Source of the DNA: Hirundichthys speculiger
Taxonomy: Eukaryota > Chordata > Actinopteri > Beloniformes > Exocoetidae
DNA: 64,000 bases
Reading direction: 5' to 3'
Assembly (NCBI GenBank): GCA_018398805.1
Contig: JAGFBZ010000552.1
Location: forward strand, 48,583 to 112,582
The translations under genes were made by a program, and so were the position numbers. Below, one piece after another: positions 12,201 to 23,441 of this stretch. The notes under the pieces were generated by a model. It saw nothing but the letters and a program-made list of their open reading frames with translations. It was not told where the DNA came from and did not search any database. Position 1 is the first letter of the stretch. Each line of letters opens with the position of its first letter.

Positions 12201-15200
12201 AGGACCCGTTCCTCCGTCTGTGGATTCGTTCCTCCTCCGTCTGTGGACTCGTACCTCCGTCTGTGGACTCGTTCCTCCATACCTCCGTCTGTGGACTCGT
12301 TCCTCCTTCTGTGGACTCGTTCCTCCTTCTGTGGACTCGTTCCTCTGTACCTCCGTCTGTGGACTCGTTCCTCCGTACCTCCCTCTGTGGACCCGTTTCT
12401 CCGTCTTTGGACTCATCCCTCCGTCTGCGGACTCGTTCCTCCATCTGCGGACCCGTTCCTCCGTCTGCGGACTCGCTCCTCCGTCTGTGGACTCGTTCCT
12501 CCATCTGTGGACTCGTTCCTCCTCCGTCTGTGGACTCGTTCCTCCGTCTGTGGACTCGTTCCTCCTCCGTCTGTGGACTCGCTCCTCCGTCTGTGGACTC
12601 GTCCCTCCGTCTGTGGACTCGTTCCTCCGTCTGTGGACTCGTTCCTCCATCTGTGGACTCGTTCCTCCTCCGTCTGTGGACTCGCTCCTCCGTCTGTGGA
12701 CTCGTTCCTCCGTCTGTGGACTCGTTCCTCCGTCTGTGGACTCGTTCCTCCGTCTGTGGACTTGCTCCTCCGTCTGTGGACTCGTACCTCCGTCTGTGGA
12801 CTCGTTCCTCCGTACCTCCGTCTGTGGACTCGTTCCTCCTTCTGTGGACTCGTTCCTCCATCTGTGGACTCGTTCCTCCTTCTGTGGACTCGTTCCTCTG
12901 TACCTCCGTCTGTGGACTCGTTCCTCCATCGTCTGTGGACTCGTTCCTCCATCGTCTGTGGACTCGTTCCTCCATCGTCTGTGGACTCGTTCCTCCATCG
13001 TCTGTGGACTCGTTCCTCCATCGTCTGTGGACTCGTTCCTCCATCGTCTGTGTACTCGTTCCTCCAGCTGTGGACTCGTTCCTCCAGTCTGTGGACTCGC
13101 TCCTCCATCTCTGTCCATCTTTCAGTCCTGGTTCTCCTTCTCTGATTGGTTCATAGCTGTCAGAGGTTCCTCTGCTTCTCTTCAGTCTCTGACTAGTTTC
13201 TCTCCAAACTTTCTGCTGCTCCGTTACTGTTTTCAGCTGCAGATTTGATCATCCTCAGTTTAAATTCTGCAGCAGAGATTTTTCTGTTTGGTCTCATATT
13301 TTTGTTCTCTCAGTCTTTATGGTTTACTCTTGTCATTATTTCAGTATCAGTGTTCAGTTGTTGCTGGTACAACACCAGTGTTTAAAGACAATGAAATGAT
13401 ATGTACCAATGGCATTAGAATAAATTGTTTGATTTCTTTCACCAGCCAGGCAGATATGTCATCATGACCAGGTGCAGACGATTTTAATGGATCAATAATT
13501 TCAGTTATTTCTTTGTTGGGAGGCTGAAAGACAAAAATGTTTGGATAGACATTTTTAATGTATTCCAGTGGCTCTGCATTAGAGCATAGTATGTTTTTTT
13601 TTTTTAACCAAATTTCACCCAAAATTAACAAAAAAATAATTTCTGAGCTATATCAAAGGGATCTTCTGCTGTACTATCTCCATCTACAATGATAGATGGT
13701 GTATTTGTATTTTGAAGCTATGTCTCTTTGCAGTAACTGGTTGATTATCTTCCATGTATTTTTTATATTATTTGAACTGTTTTATTTTTTCATGATAAGT
13801 TTCTTTTTGCAGACCTTAAAGAATGTGTATAAATATTTCTGTATTTTTTATAAATATCTAAAGTAAGTGGAGTGGGATTAGACACACATTTTTTGTAGTC
13901 TGTTTTTCTTTAACATTTTTAACAGACGTGGGGAAACCATGGCTTCTTTAATGTTTGACATACTTTTTTATTAAGATAGCAAAGTGGAAAAGAATCGTTC
14001 AAATTTATCTAAATTTGCTGCAGAAAACAGTAAACTTCAATTTCAACGTATTCAACGTACAGTCATGAAAAAAATTATTAGACCACCCTTGTTTTCTTCA
14101 GTTTCTTGTTCATTTTAATGCCTGGTACAACTAAAGGTACATTTGTTTGGACAAACATAACGATAACCACAAAGATTGCTCATAAGAGTTTTATTTAAGA
14201 GCTGATATCTTACCATTTTCCATGGTTTTCTTGATTATAACCTAAATCACTTAAGTTTTTACATCAATAGCTATGGCGTTGTACTGCCAAAAACACTGCT
14301 TTTATGCATTCAGTGTTTTCTTTTCTGTCTGTTTTAGTCACATGATGACGTTTAGTGGTACCAGGTATTAAAATGAACAAGAAAGTGAAGAAAAAATGGT
14401 GGTCTAATAATTTTTTCCATGACTGTAGCAGCAGCATTTTCAGGTGCAGCTAATTCAAACAGCTTCCACCAGATTTTTCAGTAACAAGCGACACGTCTGC
14501 TGAGGCCCGTTTAACATGAAGGACATGATCCGTGTGATCAGCTGGCTCAGAAACAGATGTCTGGAGTAGGGATGCACATGGTTAACCGTTTAACCGTTAA
14601 CCGATAACAGTAACTCTAACCGATTAATACTAACGGTCAATTATGTTTTTAAGCTACGTAATTCAATCAACTCATGGGGCGTGTCGACAGATGCAACAGA
14701 TGCCATCACGTGCGTCTAATCACAGCCCACTTTACAGCGAAGATGAAGAGAGCAAAAAGGAGTTCTGTGCAGTGTTGTACCTGAACGCGTTCATTGAACG
14801 AAAGTTCACGAAGTAGTTACTAGTTCATATTTTTCACAAACGTGAACTGAGCGCGTTCACTTTCCCCTTCACGAGCATGAGCGTGAACGAGTTCATTTGG
14901 GCAGTTGTGAATGACGCTCTTTCAAAGTTCACACACGGTCAAAACAGTGCCAGGTTTCCAGCGAATTCCATTTAAAATACAACACAAACGAGCCTGATAT
15001 GTATCTGAGGAAATCAATCAAACATGGCAACACGGGCTGACGCGTCTGTCGATTACAAAAAATGAACTATTTAGTTCATTTTTTGGTGGATATTACAACG
15101 GACTGCTGGACCGCGCTCACAACAGAGAGCTACGTGTCACTATATCGATGAGTACTGGAAAGCTAATTCTGCCGTCCTGTTAACGCGGAGCATGCCAGGT

Positions 15201-18200
15201 AGACACACAGCTGATAACCTCACAGGTAAACTGGTTGATGCAGTGGAGACGTGGGGACTTGGTGGTAAAGTGTCCGCATGCGTCCACGACAACGCAACAG
15301 CGCAACATCGTGGCAGCCAACTCTCCCGGGCGGGTCAGGTGGGTCGGAATGGTGGGACGTTTGTGTGTCGGAATAGCGGTATTTCGGGATAGTGATGTGT
15401 CTAAATGGTGGTATGTCGGAATGGCAGCATGGAAGGGCATTTAAATCTTATCAGTTAACGGTTATTAATCGTTAAAGGCCGTCGGTTAACGGTTATAAAA
15501 AAAATCCAATATGTGCATCCCTAGTCCAGAGGTTAGCAGCATTTTTAGTGTGAAAAAGGCCCGGCGAGAAACGGGGCACACCCTTTTCTTGTACGTAACA
15601 AACTGAAAGAAAGTGAAGCATGAACTTCTGGAAGCTCCAGCAAGGCTCGTCCGTACCAGCGTTAATAGGATGCTGTTGGTCCGTTCACCAGTCCCTGAGG
15701 CGGGAGGACGTGTTCATCACATCCAAACTGTGGAACACCAGGCATCACCCGAACGACGTGGAGCCAGCCCTCCTGAAGACGCTGAAGGACCTGAAGCTGA
15801 GTACCTGGACCTCTACCTCATCCACTGGCCCTATGCCTTCCAGTGAGCACAACCTCCTCCATGGTCTGATGAATACATGCCTAACTCCTTATCCTGATAA
15901 AACTAGCTTCGTTTTGTTCCTTCTCTTCGCTCACTAGGCGAGGAGATGTTCCTTTCCCCAAGAAGGAGGATGGTACCTTGTTGTACGATGACACAGACTA
16001 CAAGCTGACTTGGGCTGCCATGGAGAAGCTGGTGGAGAAGGGCCTGGTTCGCTCCATTGGCCTGTCCAACTTCAACAGCAGGCAGATTGATGACATCCTG
16101 TCTGTGAGCACCATTAAACCAACTGTTCTTCAGGTAACTGCTGCTCGTGGGGGTGCTGACGTTGGAGAAGGCTCAGGTCACCCAGGTATCCCTGTGTTTG
16201 CCTCTGGCAGGTGGAGAGCCACCCTTACCTGGCCCAGGTAGAGCTTCTGGACCACTGCCGAGATCGGGGTCTGGTGATGACGGCATACAGTCCCCTGGGA
16301 TCTCCTGACCGGGCCTGGAAACATCCAGATGAACCAGTTCTTCTGCAGGAACCTGCTATTGCTGCACTTGCAGAAAAATATAAGAAGTCCTCCGCTCAGA
16401 TTATCCTGAGGTGAGCTGACCGCTAACTGTCAATCAAAGTCATTGAGAGTAGTCGCGCTTCTCTGCCACGGATACGCGTCCAGTCTGTTTGGACGTTGGT
16501 CGCTGGCTGACAGCGTCAATCTACGCACAGCACACCGAGTTGGCAGGAAAAATATCAAAATAAGGCACCACCCATCATCTGTCTAATTCTAGAAAGGACA
16601 AGACACGGTGTGATATAAGTCTTTAAACGAGTAGACTCCCATGCAACAGTCACATGATCTCAAATCTCTTAACGAATCCAGGCAAGCGGGTGGCGCTCGC
16701 TGACGCTCCGCTCCAGGGAGCTTCCTGTGGGTCGGAGTAGAGCTGCTCCCAACCCAGACCACATATGCTGGAGTCTAGGGATGGAACGGTTGCCGGTATT
16801 ACGGTAAAGCGCGGTAAATACCTGACACAGGTGATTATCATTCTCAGCTGAGATAATGTTCATTAAAGACACGGGAGTTTGTGGAAGCACCTTCAAGAGG
16901 ATGCAGCAGAAGGGAAGAATGTTTCCACGCTGCAGGGAGCTGACTGGTCACTGAACGAAGTGCTTTCTAACAGCGTTACTGAACAGGGGACGAACACATC
17001 TGGTGGACAGAAACGTAGCAGGTTTCATGGACTCGAGGGTGCATTATGTGTTGTACACCCTCTCATCGCCAGCAGGTGTAGTGGTCCAGGTTTAATGAGA
17101 ATCAGACTTGCTCCTTTCACTTTGACTGGTGGAAACTAGTGCCGGGCGATATGGAAAAAATCATATATGGACTATTTTATATCACGATAACGATATATAT
17201 CACGATATACCATAATAAAGTATGTTTTCAGTTATTCTCTGAAAAGTTTGACAAAAATTTCATTGCTTACTTTTCAACTTTATTTTGAAAGGACATTTAG
17301 CTGAACTGTCACAAACATACATTTTAGTGCAGCAAAAACAGGTAGGTACAGAGGTACAGTAGCTTTCACATTTTTTTTAATGTGCACAACAGTTTCTGAG
17401 AGGAAAAACACATTTTTGCACTGAAGTTCAGCTATAAAAAATAAACAGAAAATATTTTTCAACTTTCTGAAATCTGTAACCTTGTAGTGCAAAGTTAGCA
17501 AACCAATATAAAGTGTCTAAAGTAAACATCAGGGTTGAAGAGAACCCTGTTTAAGGCATTAACCATGAATAAAAGTGCAAACATAAAAGGCTACTTTGTA
17601 GAAGTAGATATGATTTATCAAATTTATCCTTGCAGGTTATTTAATTACATATTTGCTGTAATAATTGATAAAATTAGGTTAGAAACGATAGAAGATAAAT
17701 GGCACGATATACACTTTTATATTGTCCCCACGATATATATCGTCATAATGCCCAGCACTAGTGGAAACTGGAGAAAATCGGTGGGTTTGTTTTAGGGCTG
17801 CACGATAACTATTGGAATGTTAACAGGAAATTATGACATCATCCCGATAACTCCGATATCATGACAAACAGCCCCGATAACATATATATTTCTGTCAACA
17901 CGGCAGTGCCTCGCTCCCTCTGAGCCTTGAATGACCGACAGTGAATGTTATGTTCAAGTGACGTCAGCATAATCAGAAAAACGATTATTCAATAAGGAAA
18001 ATCAAGAATACCCCCTCATGCCAGAAAACAACTCGTTAACTCAGTCATAATTTTAGTAGTTGCTGACTTTAATTGATATTCGCAGTATTCTCCCACATGT
18101 TACACATAAAAAAAAAATAGAAAAGGCTGAAAGAACGACTAGCAAACGAGGGAACGTGGGAATTTACGTTACACCTTGAATGCAGCATGCAGCACAGCGT

Positions 18201-21200
18201 ACTGATCACAACAAACATGGCGGCGTGGAACTTCGTTAAAGTTTCAAAAGAAGATAGTTTGGTGTTTATTTGTGACGGATTCTACGAGGAGGGAAGCACA
18301 AGCTTTAATACATAAAACCCAATCAGCCACCTACAACATAACAATCGCTTCCATGGAGTTTTGAAATCGCGCTAACGTGAGCTAAAGGAAGCTAATGCTA
18401 ATGTGCGCAAGCCAGCAGCAGTCTCTCCTCTCCCTCATTCCTCTCATCTAAAGCTTCCATTAGATTAAAAAATAAAAAACAAAAACTACTGAACCTCATT
18501 TACTTTAATTAAAGGTATTAATTTAAATGGAACCACAAGCCAAAATCCTTTAAATGTTAATATTTTTCAGTTTGTAATTTTGATGCATGTATTTCCATCA
18601 GTTCAAGGAGCCTTTATTTTTTATATCAGTCAGTAATGAACCTTATTTAAGTTAATGTGAGATATCAAATAGGTTTGTTTGATAGCTTTAAGAAAATGTT
18701 TGAGAGGTTTGCCAATAGTTTTTCTTTGGAAAAAATAAATATCTGTTCATTTAAAAAGTCAAAACTATTTTTGATTTTGTTCATAGTATTGATGTAATGA
18801 TCTTAGGTATATGTGTGTGTTATCGGTATCACTTTTAAAAAAAACAGTTATCGTGCATCCCTAGTTTGTTTTCATCAAGTCCATGCAGTTCTTGAAGTAT
18901 GAGGCAAAACATAAATCTTATTATCTTATTACAACATCACGTGAAGGTTTGGCAGGATATTTATGGCCGTCAGATGTTGAGCAGCCATCTGAAATCATTT
19001 CCTCTGTGGTCCAAAGGATTGGTCTGGTTCATGTGGATTTCCCTGTGGTTTCCAACGTGTAACTTGTTGATCCAGGGTCCTGGTACCCTCACTGCAGGGG
19101 TACCAGGATCCAGGATCCATGTACCCTCACTACAGGGGTACCAGGATCCAGGGTCCTGGTACCCTCACTGCAGGGGTACCAGGATCCAGGATCCATGTTC
19201 CCTCACTACAGGGATACCAGGATCCAGGGTCCTGGTACCCTCACTGCAGGGGTGCAGGGGTACCAGGATCCAGGATCCATGTACCCTCACTGCAGGGGTA
19301 CCAGGATCCAGGATCCATGTACCCTCACTGCAGGGGTACCAGGATCCATGTACCCTCACTGCAGGGGTGCAGGGGTACCAGGATCCAGGATCCATGTACC
19401 CTCACTGCAGGGGTACCAGGATCCAGGATCCATGTACCCTCACTGCAGGGGTACCAGGATCCATGTACCCTCACTGCAGGGGTGCAGGGGTACCAGGATC
19501 CAGGATCCATGTACCCTCACTACAGGGGTACCAGGATCCAGGATCCATATACCCTCACTGCAGGGGTGCAGGGGTACCAGGATCCAGGATCCATGTACCC
19601 TCACTACAGGGGTACCAGGATCCATGTACCCTCACTGCAGGGGTACCAGGATCCAGGATCCATGTACCCTCACTGCAGGGGTACCAGGATCCAGGATCCA
19701 TGTACCCTCACTGCAGGGATACCAAGATCCAGGGTCCTGGTACCCTCACTGCAGCCCTCTTGGCTGTTCTGAATACTGGCTCTTGGATGCTCCTCTACGA
19801 GGCGCCCTGTTGCAGTTGGTCTGGTATCTTCTGTAGCAGTGAAAATGCTGTGACTGGGTGATGGGGGGGTGAATGAACATGCCATGGACGTAGCTGGCCA
19901 GGCTGCGGCGGGTCTCCAGGGGACATGGCGGGTCTCCAGGGGACATGGCGGGTCTGCTGAGTGAAGAGTTGTAGGGCAGCGGTGTCCTCAGCTGCTGACT
20001 CTTGTCCTCTGACTCCCCAGGTGGCAGACTCAACGAGGAGTCGTAACGATCCCCAAGAGTGTGACAGAGTCCCGCATCAGGGAGAACTTTCAGGTGACGT
20101 TTTTATGTCCTAAAATACCTTAAATGTGGTGTTGTACAACCGGAGCTGTCACAGTGGAGGGTAGGTGGAGAGAACGGTTGACTGAAGTCTTGTTTGCTGT
20201 CAGGTGTTTGACTTCACCCTCGAGGCAGAAGAAATGAAGAGCATCACGGCCTTGAACCGAGGCTGGCGCTACATTGTCCCAACGATTGAAGTGAGTTCAT
20301 GTTAATGTTTGTCCTGACTCAGAACTGCACTCACCAGCCACTTCATCAGGTCCACCCTGATCCATCTCCTCTCCTTCAGAACTGCCTTAATCCTTGGTGT
20401 CATAGATCCAACAAGGTTCTGGAATCATTCCTCAGAGAGTTTGGTCCATATTGACATGACAGCATCACCAGCTGCTGCAGATTTGTCAGCTGCACATCCA
20501 TGATGAGAATCTCCAGCTCCACCACATCCCAAAGATGCTCTACCAGACTGAGATCTGGAGACTGTGGAGGACATCTGAGTCCAGTGAACTCATTGTTCCA
20601 GGAACCAGTCTGAGATGACTGGAGCTTTCTGACATGGAGCGTTATCCTGCTGGAAGTATCCATCAGAAGATGGTCCACTGTGGTCATGAAGGGATGGAGA
20701 TGGTCAGGAACAATACTCAGGTGACTAGGGTTGGGCACCGAAAAACGATTCCAAGTAGGAATCGGTTCCTAACGTCCAGTTCTGGAATCGTTTAGAAGTT
20801 TTTCGAATTTCAATTCCTTTTTTCGGTTCCTAAATGTCCGCGCTAATTTTTCGTTTGTTTTGATTTACTGCAGTAGTTTGTTGATGTTACTCCGCCCGGC
20901 GTACTCAACTCCGCGCTAGTGGCGACGTCACGTCCGTCACCGACGGGACTTCACTCGCCACAACATGGATCCCAAGAGACGCCGCTCTCAAGTTTGGCTG
21001 CATTTCAGTCCGGGAAATGACGGCTACCTGGCGCAGTGCAACATCTGCGGGAAGCGTGTAACGACTAATATGGCAAAACACCTTCGCCTGCGTGGCCTCA
21101 CAAAAATAAATAAATAAATTCACTGCGTTGCTCCCATTGCTTCTTCGACTTCAACAGAATGCGTCTTCATCCAGAAACTCTTGCCTTCTCATATACAGTG

Positions 21201-21829
21201 GTACCTCTACTTACGAACGTTTCTACATACGAAGTTTTCAGGTTACGAAACGTATCAACGGGAAAATATCGCCTCTGGTTACGAAAAAAATTTCAGGTTA
21301 CGAAAGGCAAAAATACAGTAGCGCTGCTACTCACAGCTCCCAGAGTTTACCGAACATAAACATACTTGTTGCTGCTCTGGCATTGGCTATCGGCTAGCAT
21401 CTTCCTGGCATCCCATTGGCCTAACCCTAACCCTAACCCTGGAGATGGTTGTGGAGAAGATCCCAGAAGATCAGTTTCTGAAATACTCAGACCAACAACC
21501 AGGACACGTTCAGAGTCTCTTAAACCACTTTTCTGCTCCAGTCTGATGCTAGTTTGAACTGCAGCAGATCTGCCATGTGATTGGCTGATTAGAAACTAAC
21601 GGGCAGCTGGACAGGTGGACCTGATAAAGTGGCTGTTGAGTGTACACCTGAATGTCCCTGTGAATCAGAATCAGGTGTAGGTTATGGCCCACGACGGCAG
21701 CAGTTCAACTGAACCTCCCATGATGACGATGTGAGACAGTGACGTGGGTTTGTGATGTTGCAGGTTGGAGGACAGCTGGTCCCCAGGGACGCAGGACATC
21801 CTCACTACCCCTTCAGTGAGCCCTACTGA
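9261..21829 (+). CDS. akr1a1: Aldo-keto reductase family 1 member A1 (aldehyde reductase, alcohol dehydrogenase NADP+)
   Basis: Cytosolic NADPH-dependent reductase of aldehydes such as glucuronate. Coding exons: 9261-9341, 10874-10993, 15692-15842, 15938-16133, 16211-16410, 20021-20093, 20204-20290, 21764-21829, all with GT-AG borders. The protein is about 324 aa against 325 in human. It starts [20 protein letters not shown] and ends [14 protein letters not shown]. The catalytic tetrad is visible as Asp44 (GYRHID), Tyr49 (AAIY), Lys79 (ITSKLWN) and His112 (LIHWP). The cofactor-site TIPKS and the family motif [15 protein letters not shown] (here [15 protein letters not shown]) are present. ATG 9261 is the first in-frame Met after the acceptor at 9223. 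Oddity: exon 3 lacks one base at about 15799 (LKL then EYLDLY in the next frame). Restoring one base makes all phases close, so this is a consensus error or a recent lesion. Introns are full of transposons and minisatellites. Confidence 0.95.
9627..10760. mobile_element. hAT non-autonomous element, copy 1 (inverted relative to 17793-18863)
   Basis: The body is an inverted, diverged copy of the element at 17793-18863. Its right terminus ATAGTTATCGTGCACCCCTA is the hAT-type end of that family, while the left terminal repeat is degraded (only ATACCGATAACCGATAAC is recognisable near 9650). There is no transposase ORF. It lies in akr1a1 intron 1 of the coding part. The internal GTTAGCGTTAGC motif and the shared 10080-10620 segment also match the other copy. 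Confidence 0.75.
11359..11872 (+). mobile_element. LTR-like repeat, copy 1 (possible solo LTR)
   Basis: The segment starts TGTTAGGATTTAG and ends ACTTTCA, so it has TG...CA ends. It carries an internal GATTGTATTAAACTC followed by a T-rich stretch, and is flanked by a possible 4-bp GTAG duplication. A close relative lies at 53739-54262, sharing GTTTGCGACGGCATAGATAA and CATCGGCCGATT. No internal retroviral genes are seen between or next to the copies. A solo LTR is the best reading; an unclassified repeat is the alternative. Confidence 0.5.
11905..13095. repeat. Minisatellite, 20-bp unit, in akr1a1 intron
   Basis: About 58 copies of CTCGTTCCTCCGTCTGTGGA with variants (CCATCTG, CCTTCTG, CCGTACC). 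Units of 20 bp cycle through all three frames every 60 bp. Since the unit has no stop codon in several frames, ORFs of 230 to 420 codons appear on both strands. They are artefacts, not genes. The right part has units with an extra ATC (CCATCGTCTG). Confidence 0.95.
13340..13910 (-). mobile_element. LINE reverse-transcriptase fragment
   Basis: The - strand frame at 13347-13631 reads [19 protein letters not shown] and further [15 protein letters not shown]. This is the start of the reverse transcriptase domain of fish non-LTR elements. The remainder is AT-rich and degraded. It is intronic in akr1a1. Confidence 0.7.
14060..14425. mobile_element. Tc1/mariner MITE with long inverted ends
   Basis: The left end CAGTCATGAAAAAAATTATT is matched by the inverted right end CAGTCATGGAAAAAATTATT. 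The inverted repeats run for about 28 bp to AGACCACC, and both ends are flanked by TA. The 366-bp interior has no transposase. This is a classic mariner-type non-autonomous element. Confidence 0.85.
14567..15523 (+). mobile_element. hAT (ZBED-type) element with transposase remnant
   Basis: The ends are TAGGGATGCACATGGTTAAC and inverted TATGTGCATCCCTA. The flanks GTCTGGAG (14559-14566) and GTCCAGAG (15524-15531) are a degenerate 8-bp duplication. At about 15090-15340 the + strand reads [19 protein letters not shown] and, in a second frame, [20 protein letters not shown], both core hAT transposase blocks. The frames are broken. The middle (14770-14900) contains a second inverted-repeat segment with GTTCACG/CGTGAAC motifs. 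Confidence 0.8.
16776..17128. mobile_element. hAT-like fragment (one end only)
   Basis: The segment begins TAGGGATGGAACGGTTGCCG followed by GTATTACGGTAAAG, a terminus like those of the other hATs here, but no matching right end was found before the next element at 17137. Function and full extent are undetermined. Confidence 0.35.
17137..17760. mobile_element. hAT MITE with perfect 8-bp target duplication
   Basis: The left end is TAGTGCCGGGCGATATGG. The right end, inverted, is TAGTGCTGGGCATTATG. The exact duplication GTGGAAAC lies at 17129-17136 and 17761-17768. The AT-rich 624-bp body contains many copies of ATCGTGATAT-like words near both ends and no transposase. It sits 32 bp from the next hAT (17793). 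Confidence 0.88.
17793..18863. mobile_element. hAT non-autonomous element, copy 2, perfect 8-bp target duplication
   Basis: The left terminal repeat TAGGGCTGCACGATAAC and the right one inverted, TAGGGATGCACGATAAC, differ at one base. The exact duplication GTTTGTTT lies at 17785-17792 and 18864-18871. The 1071-bp body matches 9627-10760 in inverse orientation, so two family members face each other within one gene. Confidence 0.9.
19075..19755. repeat. Minisatellite built from GGATCC/TACCCTCACTGCAGGGGTACC units
   Basis: About 20 copies of a roughly 33-42-bp composite unit (CAGGATCCAGGATCCATGTA then CCCTCACTGCAGGGGTAC). Length variants lack one CAGGATC or carry an extra GGGTGCA. Local palindromes (GGTACC, GGATCC, CTGCAG) recur in each unit. 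Open frames of about 215-320 codons within it are repeat artefacts. Confidence 0.95.
20726..21120 (+). mobile_element. hAT fragment with intact BED zinc finger
   Basis: It starts TAGGGTTGGGCACCGAAAAA. At 20965 an ATG opens [17 protein letters not shown], then [19 protein letters not shown]. This is a complete BED-type finger (Cys-x2-Cys ... His) at the N-terminus of a ZBED transposase. The frame dies in AAATAAATAAA after the finger. The rest of the element is absent, so it is a 5' fragment. Confidence 0.7.
21194..21420. mobile_element. Mariner-like fragment, same family as 41095-42595
   Basis: It starts TACAGTGGTACCTCTACTTA and continues CGAACG...GGTTACGAAACG, the same terminal sequence as the complete element at 41095. 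The right end is missing. Near 21420-21440 there is a short run of CTAACC repeats. Confidence 0.65.
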
Positions 21830-23145
21830 GGGCTGCGGGACATCCTCGCTACCCCTTCAGTGGGCCCTACTGAGGGACGCGGGACATCCTCGCCACCCCT
21901 TCAGTGAGCCCTACTGAGGGACCCAGGACATCCTCGCTACCCCTTCAGTGGGCCCTACTGAGGGCTGCGGGACATCCTCGCTACCCCTTCAGTGAGCCCT
22001 ACTGAGGGACCCGGGACATCCTCGCTACCCCTTCAGTGGGCCCTACTGAGGGACCCGGGACATCCTCGCTACCCCTTCAGTGGGCCCTACTGAGGGCTGC
22101 GGGACATCCTCGCTACCCCTTCAGTGAGCCCTACTGAGGGACCCGGGACATCCTCGCTACCCCTTCAGTGGGCCCTACTGAGGGCTGCGGGACATCCTCG
22201 CTACCCCTTCAGTGGGCCCTACTGAGGGCTGCGGGACATCCTCGCCACCCCTTCAGTGGGCCCTACTGAGGGCTGCGGGACATCCTCGCCACGCCTTCAG
22301 TGGGCCCTACTGAGGGCTACGGGACATCCTCGCCACCCCTTCAGTGGGCCCTACTGAGGGACCCGGGACATCCTCGCTACCCCTTCAGTGGGCCCTACTG
22401 AGGGCTGCGGGACATCCTCGCTACCCCTTCAGTGGGCCCTACTGAGGGACGTGGGACATCCTCGCCACCCCTTCAGTGAGCCCTACTGAGGGACCCGGGA
22501 CATCCTCGCTACTCCTTCAGTGGGCCCTACTGAGGGCTGCGGGACATCCTCGCTACCCCTTCAGTGGGCCCTACTGAGGGACCCGGGACATCCTCGCCAC
22601 CCCTTCAGTGGGCCCTACTGAGGGCTGCGGGACATCCTCGCTACCCCTTCAGTGAGCCCTACTGAGGGACCCGGGACATCCTCGCCACCCCTTCAGTGGG
22701 CCCTACTGAGGGCTGCGGGACATCCTCGCTACCCCTTCAGTGAGCCCTACTGAGGACCCGGGATCCTCGAACCCCTTCAGGGGCCCTACTGAGGGCTGCG
22801 GGACATCCTCGCCACCCCTTCAGTGGGCCCTACTGAGGGCTGCGGGACATCCTCGCCACCCCTTCAGTGGGCCCTACTGAGGGCTGCGGGACATCCTCGC
22901 CACCCTTCAGTGGGCCCTACTGAGGGCTGCGGGACATCCTCGCCACCCCTTCAGTGGGCCCTACTGAGGGCTGCGGGACATCCTCGCTACCCCTTCAGTG
23001 GGCCCTACTGAGGGCTGCGGGACATCCTCGCCACCCCTTCAGTGGGCCCTACTGAGGGCTGCGGGACATCCTCACTACCCCTTCAGTGGGCCCTACTGAG
23101 GGCTGCGGGACATCCTCACTACCCCTTCAATGGGCCCTACTGAGG
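21786..23145 (+). repeat. 44-bp minisatellite derived from the last coding exon of akr1a1
   Basis: About 31 tandem copies of a 44-bp unit, GGGACATCCTCGCTACCCCT followed by TCAGTGGGCCCTACTGAGGG and CTGC. The first unit (21786-21829) is the native coding sequence for [14 protein letters not shown] plus its stop codon. Later units keep GHPRYPFS(G/E)PY-stop in translation but are downstream of the native stop and thus in the 3' UTR. Unit variants (GGGACGC, GGGACCC, GGGCTGC) include the native GGGACGC. One unit near 22755-22795 has several small deletions. Confidence 0.95.
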
Positions 23146-23254
23146 GCTGCAGCTGCAGCCTGGATCTGTGCCTTCATCTTCCCTCATCCTGCTCTTCAGA
23201 GTTGAACCTGCAACTTCAAAGCTCCATGTTGGAAACCCTCATTTGATTTTTTTA

Positions 23255-23260
23255 AATAAA
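23255..23260 (+). terminator. akr1a1: Polyadenylation signal AATAAA, probable akr1a1 3' end
   Basis: The first AATAAA on + after the akr1a1 stop. It is followed by a T/G-rich stretch (TATTTTGTTACTTG). Using it would place the whole 44-bp minisatellite inside the mRNA 3' UTR, giving a UTR of about 1.4 kb. Confidence 0.5.
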
Positions 23261-23441
23261 TATTTTGTTACTTGCCCTTACCTGTTGTGTGTTAATTCTG
23301 TAATGGATTTAAAAATAGACTTTACACGGTTATTTTGAGGCATCTCTTTAATAATAAAATGACGATAGAAAAGAACAGTTCATAAACAACCTTGACTCAT
23401 GATTCACACTCACACAATGTTCACACAATTCACACAATGTG

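Larger units (their letters stand above)
20328..21642. mobile_element. DNA transposon with 29-bp inverted ends, itself interrupted
   Basis: The left end CACTCACCAGCCACTTCATC is matched by the inverted right end CACTCAACAGCCACTTTATC, and both continue with AGGTCCACC. The conserved interior (20360-20720 and 21430-21640) is split by a ZBED-type hAT fragment (20726-21120) and a mariner-like fragment (21194-21420). The family is widespread in fish, but I cannot name it with certainty. It is intronic in akr1a1. Confidence 0.65.

Noticed and set aside
11871..13248. Several ORFs of 230-420 codons on both strands
   Set aside because: They lie in a 20-bp minisatellite without stop codons. The proteins are pure repeat (VPPSVDSFL) in every frame.
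18899..19861. 320-codon ORF with [13 protein letters not shown] repeats
   Set aside because: A minisatellite artefact. No Met context or splice sites join it to akr1a1.
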